Source: CAVHXA01 sp963639765
GTDB taxonomy: Bacteria > Bacillota > Clostridia > Oscillospirales > Oscillospiraceae
NCBI GenBank assembly: GCA_963639765.1
Contig: CAVHXA010000061.1
Span: 1-11,059, forward strand
DNA length: 11,059 nt
Direction: 5' to 3'
Every line of letters begins with the position of its first letter. Within the stretch, counting starts at the first letter, position 1. Under the pieces are notes generated by a model, which worked only from the letters and a program-made list of their open reading frames with translations, was not told the origin of the DNA and ran no database searches. The translations under genes and the position numbers were made by a program. Of the stretch, positions 1 through 4,807 are shown one piece after another.

Positions 1-2
1 AC

Positions 3-137
3 TTTTACATCGCAGGGCGACAGCTGGTTGGAGGTGTGGTCGACGAAGAAGGAAGGCGCAGCATATTCGTAGCTAAAGATTTTTATACGGTTGATTATGA
101 ACCTGGTGAGGGATGGATGAAAAATGAGACTGATTGA
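3..137 (+). CDS. 3' end of an unknown gene (partial)
   Basis: An open frame runs from the left edge of the window to a TGA at 135-137 and encodes 44 residues ending GEGWMKNETD. The frame is preferred over the other two because those stop at about 72-77, and because its end overlaps the ATG of the next gene at 124 by 14 bp, the kind of overlap seen throughout this gene train. The visible part is acidic to neutral with alternating hydrophobic residues (GGVVDEEGRRSIFVAKDFY), which fits a beta-rich C-terminus. The N-terminus is outside the window, so no family can be assigned. Confidence 0.55.
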   Translation, partial: FYIAGRQLVGGVVDEEGRRSIFVAKDFYTVDYEPGEGWMKNETD

Positions 138-333
138 TGCGGGAATGGAACTGATCGACAATATAGATATTGTCCTTTTGAGCGGATTGGCGACGGTGTT
201 TGTATGTACCATGATCGCTGAGATAAAGCGTCGGCGCGATCGGAAGGAGTTTGAAGAACATATTCGACTGTACATCAAAAACAAAAAGCATCAGTGGGAA
301 GAGAAATATAATGAAAATAACGACATGCATTAG
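124..333 (+). CDS. Small single-span membrane protein, unknown function
   Basis: This 69-aa protein has one clear hydrophobic segment at about residues 14-31 (IDIVLLSGLATVFVCTMI). A strongly basic and then mixed-charge helical tail follows (EIKRRRDRKEFEEHIRLYIKNKK). The positive residues right after the span predict a cytoplasmic C-terminus. The ATG lies inside the end of the preceding gene, downstream of GGTGAGGGATGG, which can serve as ribosome binding site. The last 23 bp overlap the next gene. Small membrane proteins like this are common in phage early regions. No specific family is recognised. Confidence 0.6.
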   Translation: MRLIDAGMELIDNIDIVLLSGLATVFVCTMIAEIKRRRDRKEFEEHIRLYIKNKKHQWEEKYNENNDMH

Positions 334-559
334 ATGCGGCCAACAGTTCGAAGCGACCGTAAAGAATCAAAATTTATGCGCAGTTTGCAAACAAAAGGAA
401 GTCCAAAAGAGAAAGGTACGCAAAGCCAACACAAAGCAACCGCTAAGCGACCTGTCTAATGATGTCAGAGCGGCAGATGCGGCGGGAAAATCTTACGGGA
501 ATTGGAGAAAAGACATGCTGCTTGCGGCGGAAGAAAAGAAGAACAAAAATGAACAGTAG
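311..559 (+). CDS. Small zinc-ribbon protein
   Basis: The 82-aa product begins MKITTCIRCGQQFEA and holds two CxxC knuckles (C6-IR-C9 and CAVC at about residues 25-28), a four-cysteine zinc ribbon of the kind found in many small phage proteins. The rest is a basic, probably unstructured linker and a charged helix ending KKNKNEQ. A longer frame opens at 251, but the ATG at 311 is chosen because GGGAAG lies just upstream and because the zinc knuckle then sits at the extreme N-terminus, as is usual. It overlaps the previous gene by 23 bp. A nucleic-acid or protein adaptor role is inference. Confidence 0.65.
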   Translation: MKITTCIRCGQQFEATVKNQNLCAVCKQKEVQKRKVRKANTKQPLSDLSNDVRAADAAGKSYGNWRKDMLLAAEEKKNKNEQ

Positions 560-807
560 TAAACATAGGCATGACGGCGGAGCATACCGCAGATTCAGCA
601 CGATGACGTCAATGCACTGCCGCCCTGAAAAGGACAGGAGCAAAGCGAGACGCCACCTGAATAAGAAGTGCAAACGGCATGGGCAGACCTACCCGCCCAC
701 CATGGCGGCCGCAACTGAGGCGCTTCGGTCGCACGTCTCCGGTCCGACGGGAGATGAAGTCCTACCTTGTGAGGACTAAAAGAATACAGAGGGCGGCCCG
801 CACGGGC

Positions 808-838
808 AGCCGACGCCTTTACAATTTGGGCGTCGGCT
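808..838 (+). terminator. Terminator-like hairpin (leader copy 1)
   Basis: AGCCGACGCC (808-817) and GGCGTCGGCT (829-838) are perfect inverted repeats, a 10-bp stem closing an 11-nt loop TTTACAATTTG, followed by TTATATG. The tail has few T residues, so it would be a weak intrinsic terminator or an attenuator/processing hairpin. A related hairpin with a different stem but a similar loop and the same TTTATATG 3' flank lies at 1641-1665. Confidence 0.55.
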
Positions 839-843
839 TTATA

Positions 844-886
844 TGAGGCTGTCAGTATCATCTCGGTGCAACCCCGAGAAGCCTCA
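844..886 (+). ncRNA. tRNA-like element 1 (closing stem plus T-arm)
   Basis: TGAGGCT (844-850) pairs with AGCCTCA (880-886) over 7 bp. Inside it, TCTCGG (861-866) and CCGAGA (874-879) form a 6-bp stem around the 7-nt loop TGCAACC and stack directly on the closing stem with no spacer. That is the geometry of a tRNA acceptor stem on a T-arm. Only 10 nt (851-860) remain for the D and anticodon parts, so this is not a decoding tRNA. It lies between the hairpin at 808 and the AGGAGG of the gene at 930. Function unknown; the structure was read by eye. Confidence 0.4.
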
Positions 887-929
887 CGAATATACGAATA
901 ACATTTATGAATCAACAGGAGGAAACGGT

Positions 930-1256
930 ATGGAAATCGGAGAAAATGCAAGGTCTTATATCTATGCGTCTGTCGGAGATGACGACGGCTTGAGCTATGC
1001 CAGTGACGGCGAAACGGATGAAGTTATAGCGCTGTGCTGCAATATAATTGGACGCATGATCGCAGAGAATAGCACAACGGTTGAAGAGGCAGAGAAAAAG
1101 CTGAAAGACATCAAAACTTGCCTGTGTGCAAGTGTCGTTATTGAGCTTGCAGCGCATGATGTTATACCGGTCGCAGATCTTGAAGTACTGGGAGATCAAA
1201 AGACGCTGCGCAAGGTAGAACCGAAGGACGGCGGCATCATGGCGCCGGGAGCATAA
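930..1256 (+). CDS. Conserved-looking 108-aa protein, unknown function
   Basis: The product starts MEIGENARSYIYASVGDDDG and ends KDGGIMAPGA. It is acidic overall, with a central helical stretch (DEVIALCCNIIGRMIAENSTTVEEAEKKLKDIKTCL) that has regular hydrophobic spacing. The frame is open back to 843, but the ATG at 930 is chosen because a perfect AGGAGG (917-922) lies 7 nt upstream and because the upstream part codes through the tRNA-like element. It stands alone between two structured non-coding regions, so it may have its own regulated leader. No family is recognised. Confidence 0.7.
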   Translation: MEIGENARSYIYASVGDDDGLSYASDGETDEVIALCCNIIGRMIAENSTTVEEAEKKLKDIKTCLCASVVIELAAHDVIPVADLEVLGDQKTLRKVEPKDGGIMAPGA

Positions 1257-1325
1257 ACGAAGGCACTGCCTGCATAGCAACTGATAACAGCCGCCTTGAC
1301 TGCTGCTGGTCAAGACGGCGTTCAT

Positions 1326-1387
1326 GGCGCAGAAAGCCAGGCGGGAGCTGCGACACCCGCTTTTCCGGTGCAATTCCGGAATGCGCC
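1326..1387 (+). ncRNA. tRNA-like element 2
   Basis: GGCGCA (1326-1331) pairs with TGCGCC (1382-1387). TTCCGG and CCGGAA (1363-1368 and 1376-1381) form a stem around the 7-nt loop TGCAATT, directly abutting the closing stem as a T-arm does. A third stem, GCGGG/CCCGC with a 10-nt loop, sits where an anticodon arm would be. There is no D-arm and no 7-nt anticodon loop, so it is tRNA-like rather than a standard tRNA. An imperfect hairpin at 1290-1319 precedes it, mirroring elements 1 and 3. Confidence 0.35.
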
Positions 1388-1415
1388 TACTTTACCAGAA
1401 ACCACTTTGCCGGAA

Positions 1416-1450
1416 CTCGAGCAGGCTTTTTGCAATTTTACCTGCTTGAG
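1416..1450 (+). other. Strong inverted repeat in non-coding region
   Basis: CTCGAGCAGG (1416-1425) pairs with CCTGCTTGAG (1441-1450) over 10 positions, one of them G-U, around the 15-nt T-rich loop CTTTTTGCAATTTTA. There is no T run after the right arm, so it is not a classical terminator. It may be a domain of a structured RNA or an operator. Confidence 0.4.
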
Positions 1451-1497
1451 CAGGACGTCAGAGATGCTGTACAGCAGCGATACCTCCTTTCCGCACA

Positions 1498-1524
1498 AGC
1501 CCGATGAAAAGCCGGGCTGTCTTT
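1498..1524 (+). terminator. Possible weak terminator
   Basis: AGCCCG (1498-1503) and CGGGCT (1513-1518) form a 6-bp GC-rich stem with a 9-nt A-rich loop, followed by GTCTTT. The T tract is short. It could end a transcript coming through 1257-1500, or be one more stem of a larger RNA. Confidence 0.3.
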
Positions 1525-1640
1525 GAACGTCAAGTCGATCCTCGGCAATGGGGAGGCACACCCTGGAGAGGCTCGCCGCTGCGCAGCGCAATGCGCTCTG
1601 TCCAAATTGCCCAGAACAAAGGCAACAGGCTTTAAGCCGA

Positions 1641-1665
1641 CCACCGCTTTACCTTTCGGCGGTGG
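1641..1665 (+). terminator. Terminator-like hairpin (leader copy 2)
   Basis: CCACCGC (1641-1647) pairs with GCGGTGG (1659-1665) around the 11-nt loop TTTACCTTTCG and is followed by TTTATATG. The loop and 3' flank match those of the hairpin at 808-838 while the stem sequence differs but still pairs. This is the pattern expected when the structure rather than the sequence is kept. Confidence 0.5.
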
Positions 1666-1671
1666 TTTATA

Positions 1672-1743
1672 TGCGGATACAAGGCGACTACTGAGTTTTC
1701 ACCCCGATTCTTAGTAATGCCGGTTCGACTCCGGCTATCCGTA
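1672..1743 (+). ncRNA. tRNA-like element 3 (canonical T-arm)
   Basis: TGCGGATA (1672-1679) pairs with TATCCGTA (1736-1743) over 8 bp including one G-U. GCCGG-TTCGACT-CCGGC (1719-1735) is a textbook T-arm with the GGTTCGACTCC box, directly stacked on the closing stem. Between them CTGAG/CTTAG (1691-1695, 1710-1714) can form a 5-bp anticodon-like stem leaving a 4-nt variable loop. However, the loop is 14 nt instead of 7 and only 11 nt are left for the D region. It is either a degenerate or atypical phage tRNA, or a tRNA mimic in the leader of the next gene. No CCA is encoded. Confidence 0.45.
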
Positions 1744-1765
1744 CAAGAAACAACAGGAGGTTGCT

Positions 1766-2065
1766 ATGACTGAAATTGAAATGCTGGATGCAATGCTGAC
1801 GAAAAAACGTGTCCCACACAATCTGCACAGAAGATTTCCTGAAATGGACAGAGACTTCCCTGATACCGACTGGGGCTGGCAAATTACGGTAACAGACGAA
1901 AAAGGGAAATATCTCTGGGACGCTGTAACCGCCTATGGCGTATACATGGGAGTATACGGCTTGCTGGAAGCTATAGGCGATGAATTGACAGGCGGAAGCG
2001 GAATGCTGAGAGGGCTGACAGCGGAAGAAGTGATGGAGCTGTGGGAGAAACGGCATGAAAAGTAA
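1766..2065 (+). CDS. 99-aa phage protein, unknown function
   Basis: The product begins MTEIEMLDAMLTKKRVPHNL and contains the aromatic-rich stretch DWGWQITVTDEKGKYLWDAV, then the glycine/tyrosine-rich segment TAYGVYMGVYGLLEAIG and a charged C-terminal helix. A perfect AGGAGG (1755-1760) 5 nt before the ATG fixes the start. The CAACAGGAGG context is the same as that of the gene at 930. It overlaps the next gene by 11 bp and is therefore probably translationally coupled to it. The composition suggests a small soluble alpha/beta protein. No family is recognised with confidence. Confidence 0.7.
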   Translation: MTEIEMLDAMLTKKRVPHNLHRRFPEMDRDFPDTDWGWQITVTDEKGKYLWDAVTAYGVYMGVYGLLEAIGDELTGGSGMLRGLTAEEVMELWEKRHEK

Positions 2066-2618
2066 CTACTGCGGATATAAAAAGGCGATTATTGCCGCAC
2101 TTTGCACGGCGGTAGTGGCTGCATCGGCTGTGAATTATTGTGAAGAGCAAGCACGCATTGACGACCTGGCAGCTCAGAGAGATATCTACAAAAGCAGGTT
2201 TGAAAACTGGCAGCAGAGAGCGCTGGAGGCAGAAGAAAACCTGGACCGTGTACAGATGACAATGGAAACGGAAGCCCTGCCGGATGAAGTCGATGTACAA
2301 TATGCCGGAGAGTTTTTGTGTACGGCATACTGCACGGAACAGTATGAACATATCTGTGGAGAGGGTAAAGGCATTACAGCAAGCGGCCAGCCGATTCAGG
2401 CAGGGGTTACGGTAGCAGCGGATCAAAGCATGTTCCCGTATGGAACGGTGCTGTATATCGAGGATGTGGGCATTCGCATCGTTCAGGACAAAGGTGGAGC
2501 TATCCAGGGAAACAAGTTGGATGTAGCCGTCGATACACACAGCAATGCGCTTGCATGGAGCGGATATGGAACGCATCGGGTATGGATCATCCAAACCATG
2601 ATGCACGACACAGATTAA
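2055..2618 (+). CDS. Membrane-anchored 3D-domain protein (cell-wall acting)
   Basis: This 187-aa protein has a short N-terminus (MKSNYCGYKK), a hydrophobic segment at about residues 11-26 (signal anchor or signal peptide), a coiled-coil-like stretch at about 30-70 (EEQARIDDLAAQRDIY onward), and a C-terminal 3D domain at about 84-180. The 3D hallmarks are visible: TAYC near 90-93, the GKGITASGQP loop, AADQ with D123, the PYGT turn (129-132), QDKGGAIQGN with D145, and the LDVAVDTH motif with D156 and D160. In the known family (YuiC/YabE/MltA-like double-psi barrel) three aspartates line a peptidoglycan lytic active site. A product exported to the cell wall by an early phage gene is plausible for host-surface modification. 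The exact enzymatic activity is inference. Confidence 0.85.
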   Translation: MKSNYCGYKKAIIAALCTAVVAASAVNYCEEQARIDDLAAQRDIYKSRFENWQQRALEAEENLDRVQMTMETEALPDEVDVQYAGEFLCTAYCTEQYEHICGEGKGITASGQPIQAGVTVAADQSMFPYGTVLYIEDVGIRIVQDKGGAIQGNKLDVAVDTHSNALAWSGYGTHRVWIIQTMMHDTD

Positions 2619-2633
2619 GACAAGGAGAAAAAC

Positions 2634-3224
2634 ATGTGCGGTAAAGTAAGCTTTGAAGAGGCTATGGAAGAGACACGACAATCGGTCAGCCAATACGTGT
2701 ATTGGTGTACTACGATTGCCCTGCATCAGGAATTTGGAGTCGGCAAAAAAAGACTGGGAATTATTACTGACAAACTTGGTTACATAAAACCGGCAGGCGT
2801 TGAGGCTGGTGAATACAGGTTGCCTGTTTTAAGAGCACCAAAAAACCGAAAAGAGCAGCAACTGCTGATGACGGGAAACTATGCGGCGGACTTAACGTGG
2901 AAGATATATGCAAGCGCTGTAGTTGAAGTGCTGCGCTTTGGCCCCGACAGATTGAAACGTCTGAAGAAAGCAAGCATTGCGAACTTTGACCAGCTGAACC
3001 AATGGGGACACGAGGACGGCATGGAAGTCGCACTTGAAAAACTGTGCCGGTGTGCAAAGGATGCAATCAAGGACGGGACGCTTCATCCGATCGACCCGGA
3101 TGACGAAAGACCGAAAACTATGATCGTTGAACAGCGGATGGTGCGATTCCCAAAGTCAAAAAATGCACCGATGCTAAAGGTTTTTGCAAACCCGGTGGCT
3201 CAGTTTGAAGCGGTGATGAGATGA
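2634..3224 (+). CDS. 196-aa phage protein with paired helical repeats
   Basis: AAGGAG (2622-2627) precedes the ATG at 2634. The protein has an N-terminal helical block with IALHQEFGVGKKRLGIITDK (about 28-47) and a second block with VVEVLRFGPDRLKRL (about 96-110). Then comes the motif NFDQLNQWGHEDGMEVALEK (about 117-136) and a proline-rich C-terminal part. The NFDQ...W..DG.EVA.EKL motif is also present in the 207-aa protein at 6171, so the two are probably distant paralogues. The last bases (ATGA) overlap the next start by 4 bp. Proteins of this look are common in Clostridia phages without known function; a DNA- or replication-related role is a guess from location. Confidence 0.75.
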   Translation: MCGKVSFEEAMEETRQSVSQYVYWCTTIALHQEFGVGKKRLGIITDKLGYIKPAGVEAGEYRLPVLRAPKNRKEQQLLMTGNYAADLTWKIYASAVVEVLRFGPDRLKRLKKASIANFDQLNQWGHEDGMEVALEKLCRCAKDAIKDGTLHPIDPDDERPKTMIVEQRMVRFPKSKNAPMLKVFANPVAQFEAVMR

Positions 3225-3415
3225 GAACAGGCGTAAAACAGTATCAGGTAATATTGAAGGCTGTCGGAGGCAACTGCTGGCCGGAATGGCTGCAATATAG
3301 GGTGTATGCATTGACCGCATTGGAAGCAATTGAAAATGCAAGGAAACAGGCATCTACGCACTATATCTGTTTTGAACGATTTGAACTACAAACAGTTGGG
3401 GAGGTGCATAACTGA
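3221..3415 (+). CDS. 64-aa phage protein, unknown function
   Basis: It starts MRTGVKQYQVILKAVGGNCW, with an ATGA overlap to the previous gene and a TGATG overlap to the next, so it is translationally coupled on both sides. The predicted fold is one beta-alpha-beta unit: KQYQVILKAV, then the helix ALTALEAIENARKQA, then YICFERFELQTV. Such small RNA-binding-like or dsDNA-mimic folds are frequent in phage genomes. No family is recognised. Confidence 0.65.
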   Translation: MRTGVKQYQVILKAVGGNCWPEWLQYRVYALTALEAIENARKQASTHYICFERFELQTVGEVHN

Positions 3416-3810
3416 TGGATGCGGTATCAAGAGATGTTAAACGTCTGGTTAAGAAGGAACTGATGTCAGCCAACGCACAATTCGGACCGTTTGCAAGTTC
3501 GCATGAAGGCTGGGCCGTAATACGCGAAGAGACGGACGAGGCACAGGTGGAAATAACACGATTGGAAATCGCGCTTACCAACATGTGGAACAGCGTAAAG
3601 TGCAATAAACGGATCGCACCGGAACAGTTGGCGAAAATGCAGGAAACGGCAGTTAATCTGGCTGTTGAGGCGATACAAGTTGCCGCGATGGCAAAGAAAT
3701 TTGCGAAATGCCAAAATCAGAATGAGGGCGAGGATGAAAACCATGAACGGCACAACAAAACTGCAAATCGTAACACTGACCATGACAAGAGAAGAAGCGG
3801 AAGCCGTTGA
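3415..3810 (+). CDS. MazG-like helical phage protein, with odd C-terminal tail
   Basis: This 131-aa protein has the pattern MSANAQFGPFASSHEGWAVI, REETDEAQVEI, a tryptophan helix and ETAVNLAVEAIQVAAMAKKF. It recalls a widespread Firmicutes phage family related to all-alpha MazG-like nucleotide pyrophosphohydrolases; the acidic E38-E39-D41-E42 cluster would be the metal site. If so it would hydrolyse non-canonical or signalling NTPs. The residues after about 100 (NQNEGEDENHERHNKTANRN onward) are charged, low-complexity and lie within the first 77 bp of the next gene, unlike the family's usual short end. A lost stop codon or a frameshift near 3715-3735 is possible. The start is a TGATG junction. 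Confidence 0.7.
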   Translation: MDAVSRDVKRLVKKELMSANAQFGPFASSHEGWAVIREETDEAQVEITRLEIALTNMWNSVKCNKRIAPEQLAKMQETAVNLAVEAIQVAAMAKKFAKCQNQNEGEDENHERHNKTANRNTDHDKRRSGSR

Positions 3811-4198
3811 GATGGCGTGCGAGATGTATGCGAGGCTGCATAAGGGGCAATTTGGAATGCTTGCTGAGGCGCTGTGCATATCACCGCATTTCACGAGAGA
3901 GATGCAGGGCAGATATGCGAACGAGTACGAAAAGAACAAAGGGCTCTGTGATGCTGTGTACCGCAAAGACCTTATGAAAGACTTGATGAATACGCTGTAC
4001 AAAAAGCTTGTCGGAAGTCTGTCAAACGAAGAAATGCGCGAAGCGTACCGAGCGGAAGTTGTATGGCTTGCCATCAGAAACGGGCTTAAACGGCATGATG
4101 ACCGAGAAAAAGACATGTCTGCTTACTGGTACGACAGCCCATTGAACCGCTCGGACCAGCCGACACCGGATGTTGAAGTGACGGAGGGGGCAGAATGA
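3734..4198 (+). CDS. 154-aa helical phage protein, unknown function
   Basis: The ATG at 3734 is preceded by GAGGGCGAGG. The frame is open upstream to 3665, but that part is an arginine-rich shadow of the previous gene. A second ATG at 3743 is also possible. The protein is mostly helical, with REEAEAVEMACEMYARLHKG and QFGMLAEALC near the start, a charged middle, EMREAYRAEVVWLAIRNGLK and an acidic tail. The MACEMYARLHKGQF pattern resembles a small phage family of unknown role often found next to the MazG-like gene. It ends with an ATGA overlap to the small membrane protein gene. Confidence 0.65.
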   Translation: MKTMNGTTKLQIVTLTMTREEAEAVEMACEMYARLHKGQFGMLAEALCISPHFTREMQGRYANEYEKNKGLCDAVYRKDLMKDLMNTLYKKLVGSLSNEEMREAYRAEVVWLAIRNGLKRHDDREKDMSAYWYDSPLNRSDQPTPDVEVTEGAE

Positions 4199-4359
4199 TC
4201 CGCAAGATTGGAGGCTACATTTCAATCGTCGGATTGATCATAGTCTGGCTGGGTGCTGTTTCGCAGGAAAAAGATGACCTGAAAGATGCTGCAATGCTGT
4301 TGATTGCACTTGGAACGGCGATCAACAGCATTGGCATTTACATCTACATGATGAGCTGA
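4195..4359 (+). CDS. 54-aa membrane protein with two helices
   Basis: The frame from the ATG at 4195 (ATGA overlap, GGAGGGGG at 4182-4189 as ribosome binding site) to the TGA at 4357 encodes MIRKIGGYISIVGLIIVWLG, then AVSQEKDDLKDA, then AMLLIALGTAINSIGIYIYM. Two hydrophobic helices flank a short acidic loop, with basic residues at the N-terminus, so both ends are predicted to be cytoplasmic. The size and layout are compatible with a small holin-like or accessory membrane protein. Location among early genes argues against a lysis role, which is usually late. Confidence 0.65.
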   Translation: MIRKIGGYISIVGLIIVWLGAVSQEKDDLKDAAMLLIALGTAINSIGIYIYMMS

Positions 4360-4379
4360 AAATGAGCCGGGAGAAAACA

Positions 4380-4550
4380 ATGCAGCGAGAAACATGCGGT
4401 GCGTGCAGGTGGTACGAAAGCTTTTCAGAAGTTTGTTTCAACGGGAGATCGAAAAAGTGTGCAGACTTCACCGATATGAATAGCTGCTGCGAATGCTGGC
4501 GGCAAGCGGATACCGAAAACGCCATTAGCAACTACGAATTGGAAGATTGA
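4380..4550 (+). CDS. Small cysteine-rich phage protein
   Basis: The 56-aa product MQRETCGACRWYESFSEVCF continues with NGRSKKCADFTDMNSCCECW. It carries six to seven cysteines in a CxxC...C...C...CxxC arrangement that should bind zinc or an Fe-S cluster. Short proteins with CxxCRxxE near the start and an ADF....SCECW end are familiar in Firmicutes phages, function unknown. An in-frame ATG at 4362 exists, but GGGAG at 4369-4373 is 6 nt before the ATG at 4380 and that start puts the first CxxC close to the N-terminus as in relatives. Confidence 0.65.
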   Translation: MQRETCGACRWYESFSEVCFNGRSKKCADFTDMNSCCECWRQADTENAISNYELED

Positions 4551-4555
4551 ATAAG

Positions 4556-4602
4556 CAAGCCCGTCGTTAAATTGCCGCCCTGACGAGGCGGCAAGGGGCT
4601 TG
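4556..4602 (+). terminator. Two-segment hairpin after the Cys-rich gene
   Basis: CAAGCCC (4556-4562) pairs with GGGCTTG (4596-4602), and inside it TTGCCGCC (4572-4579) pairs with GGCGGCAA (4587-4594), giving 15 bp with one asymmetric internal loop. The 3' flank is TATACC rather than a T run, so termination would be weak. It may instead stabilise the upstream mRNA or belong to an origin. Confidence 0.45.
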
Positions 4603-4666
4603 TATACCGGAGATAACTTAAGAGCTATGGCAGCCGGGGAAAGAGGGGTCAAGGGGAGAAAACAGA

Positions 4667-4713
4667 GGGCAGGGCGATACAGTCAATGGAAAAGCAAGCT
4701 ATATTCCCTGCCC
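4667..4713 (+). repeat. Inverted repeat, candidate rolling-circle origin
   Basis: GGGCAGGG (4667-4674) and CCCTGCCC (4706-4713) are perfect 8-bp arms around a 31-nt spacer, 95 bp before the Rep start codon. GCCGGG (4632-4637) and CCCGGC (4711-4716) offer a competing pairing. HUH Rep proteins nick a sequence in or beside a hairpin that often lies close to their own gene. The nick site itself cannot be identified by eye. Confidence 0.3.
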
Positions 4714-4807
4714 GGCGTTGTCTCACCCTTGCGTTCCTCCGTCTGGTGTGATTGGTCCACAGAAAAGAAACGATTGATAAAGCCTACCGGAAAGAGGTGT
4801 GCAACAG

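Larger units (their letters stand above)
560..929 (+). other. Structured region, probably non-coding
   Basis: This 370-bp stretch is GC-rich and full of short inverted repeats. Examples are AGTCCT/AGGACT around 753-773, a CTTCGG tetraloop-like turn near 721-728, and the hairpins listed separately at 808-838 and 844-886. One frame is open from an ATG at 549 to 779 (76 aa), but its product is very rich in R, K, H and S with no hydrophobic core. I regard it as probably not a protein, though a small basic protein cannot be excluded. The stretch ends at the ribosome binding site of the gene at 930, so at least its 3' part is a long 5' leader. Confidence 0.5.
1257..1765 (+). other. 509-bp gene-free region with many hairpins
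   Basis: No convincing protein frame is present. Possible stem-loops follow one another: 1290-1319 (GCCG/CTTGAC with GTCAAG/CGGC), 1326-1387 (tRNA-like), 1416-1450 (10-bp stem, 15-nt loop), 1498-1518 (AGCCCG/CGGGCT followed by GTCTTT), short palindromes GCTGTACAGC and GCTGCGCAGC, 1641-1665 and 1672-1743 (tRNA-like). The short open frames here run straight through these stems and lack ribosome binding sites. Best reading: one or more structured RNAs, with the last part acting as leader of the gene at 1766. Confidence 0.5.
4551..4807 (+). other. Structured intergenic region before the Rep gene
   Basis: This 257-bp stretch separates the Cys-rich gene from the Rep gene in an otherwise tightly packed run. 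It contains a two-part hairpin (4556-4602) and a larger inverted repeat (4667-4713). A frame from 4627 to 4830 starting MAAGERGVKGRKQRAG is open, but it is very basic, runs through the inverted repeat and overlaps the Rep start, so I do not call it. Location next to a rolling-circle initiator makes it a candidate replication origin or regulatory leader. Confidence 0.45.

Noticed and set aside
549..779. 76-aa basic ORF (MNSSKHRHDGG...)
   Set aside because: Composition is dominated by R, K, H and S without a hydrophobic core, there is no clear ribosome binding site, and the DNA is rich in hairpins. Kept only as a remark in the region entry.
1296..1714. Plus-strand ORFs at 1296-1526 and 1523-1714 and minus-strand ones over the same stretch
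   Set aside because: They read through several strong inverted repeats, lack ribosome binding sites and have unlikely composition.
1673..1742. Standard functional tRNA
   Set aside because: T-arm and acceptor stem fit, but the D region is about 8 nt too short and the anticodon loop is 14 nt, so no anticodon can be assigned.
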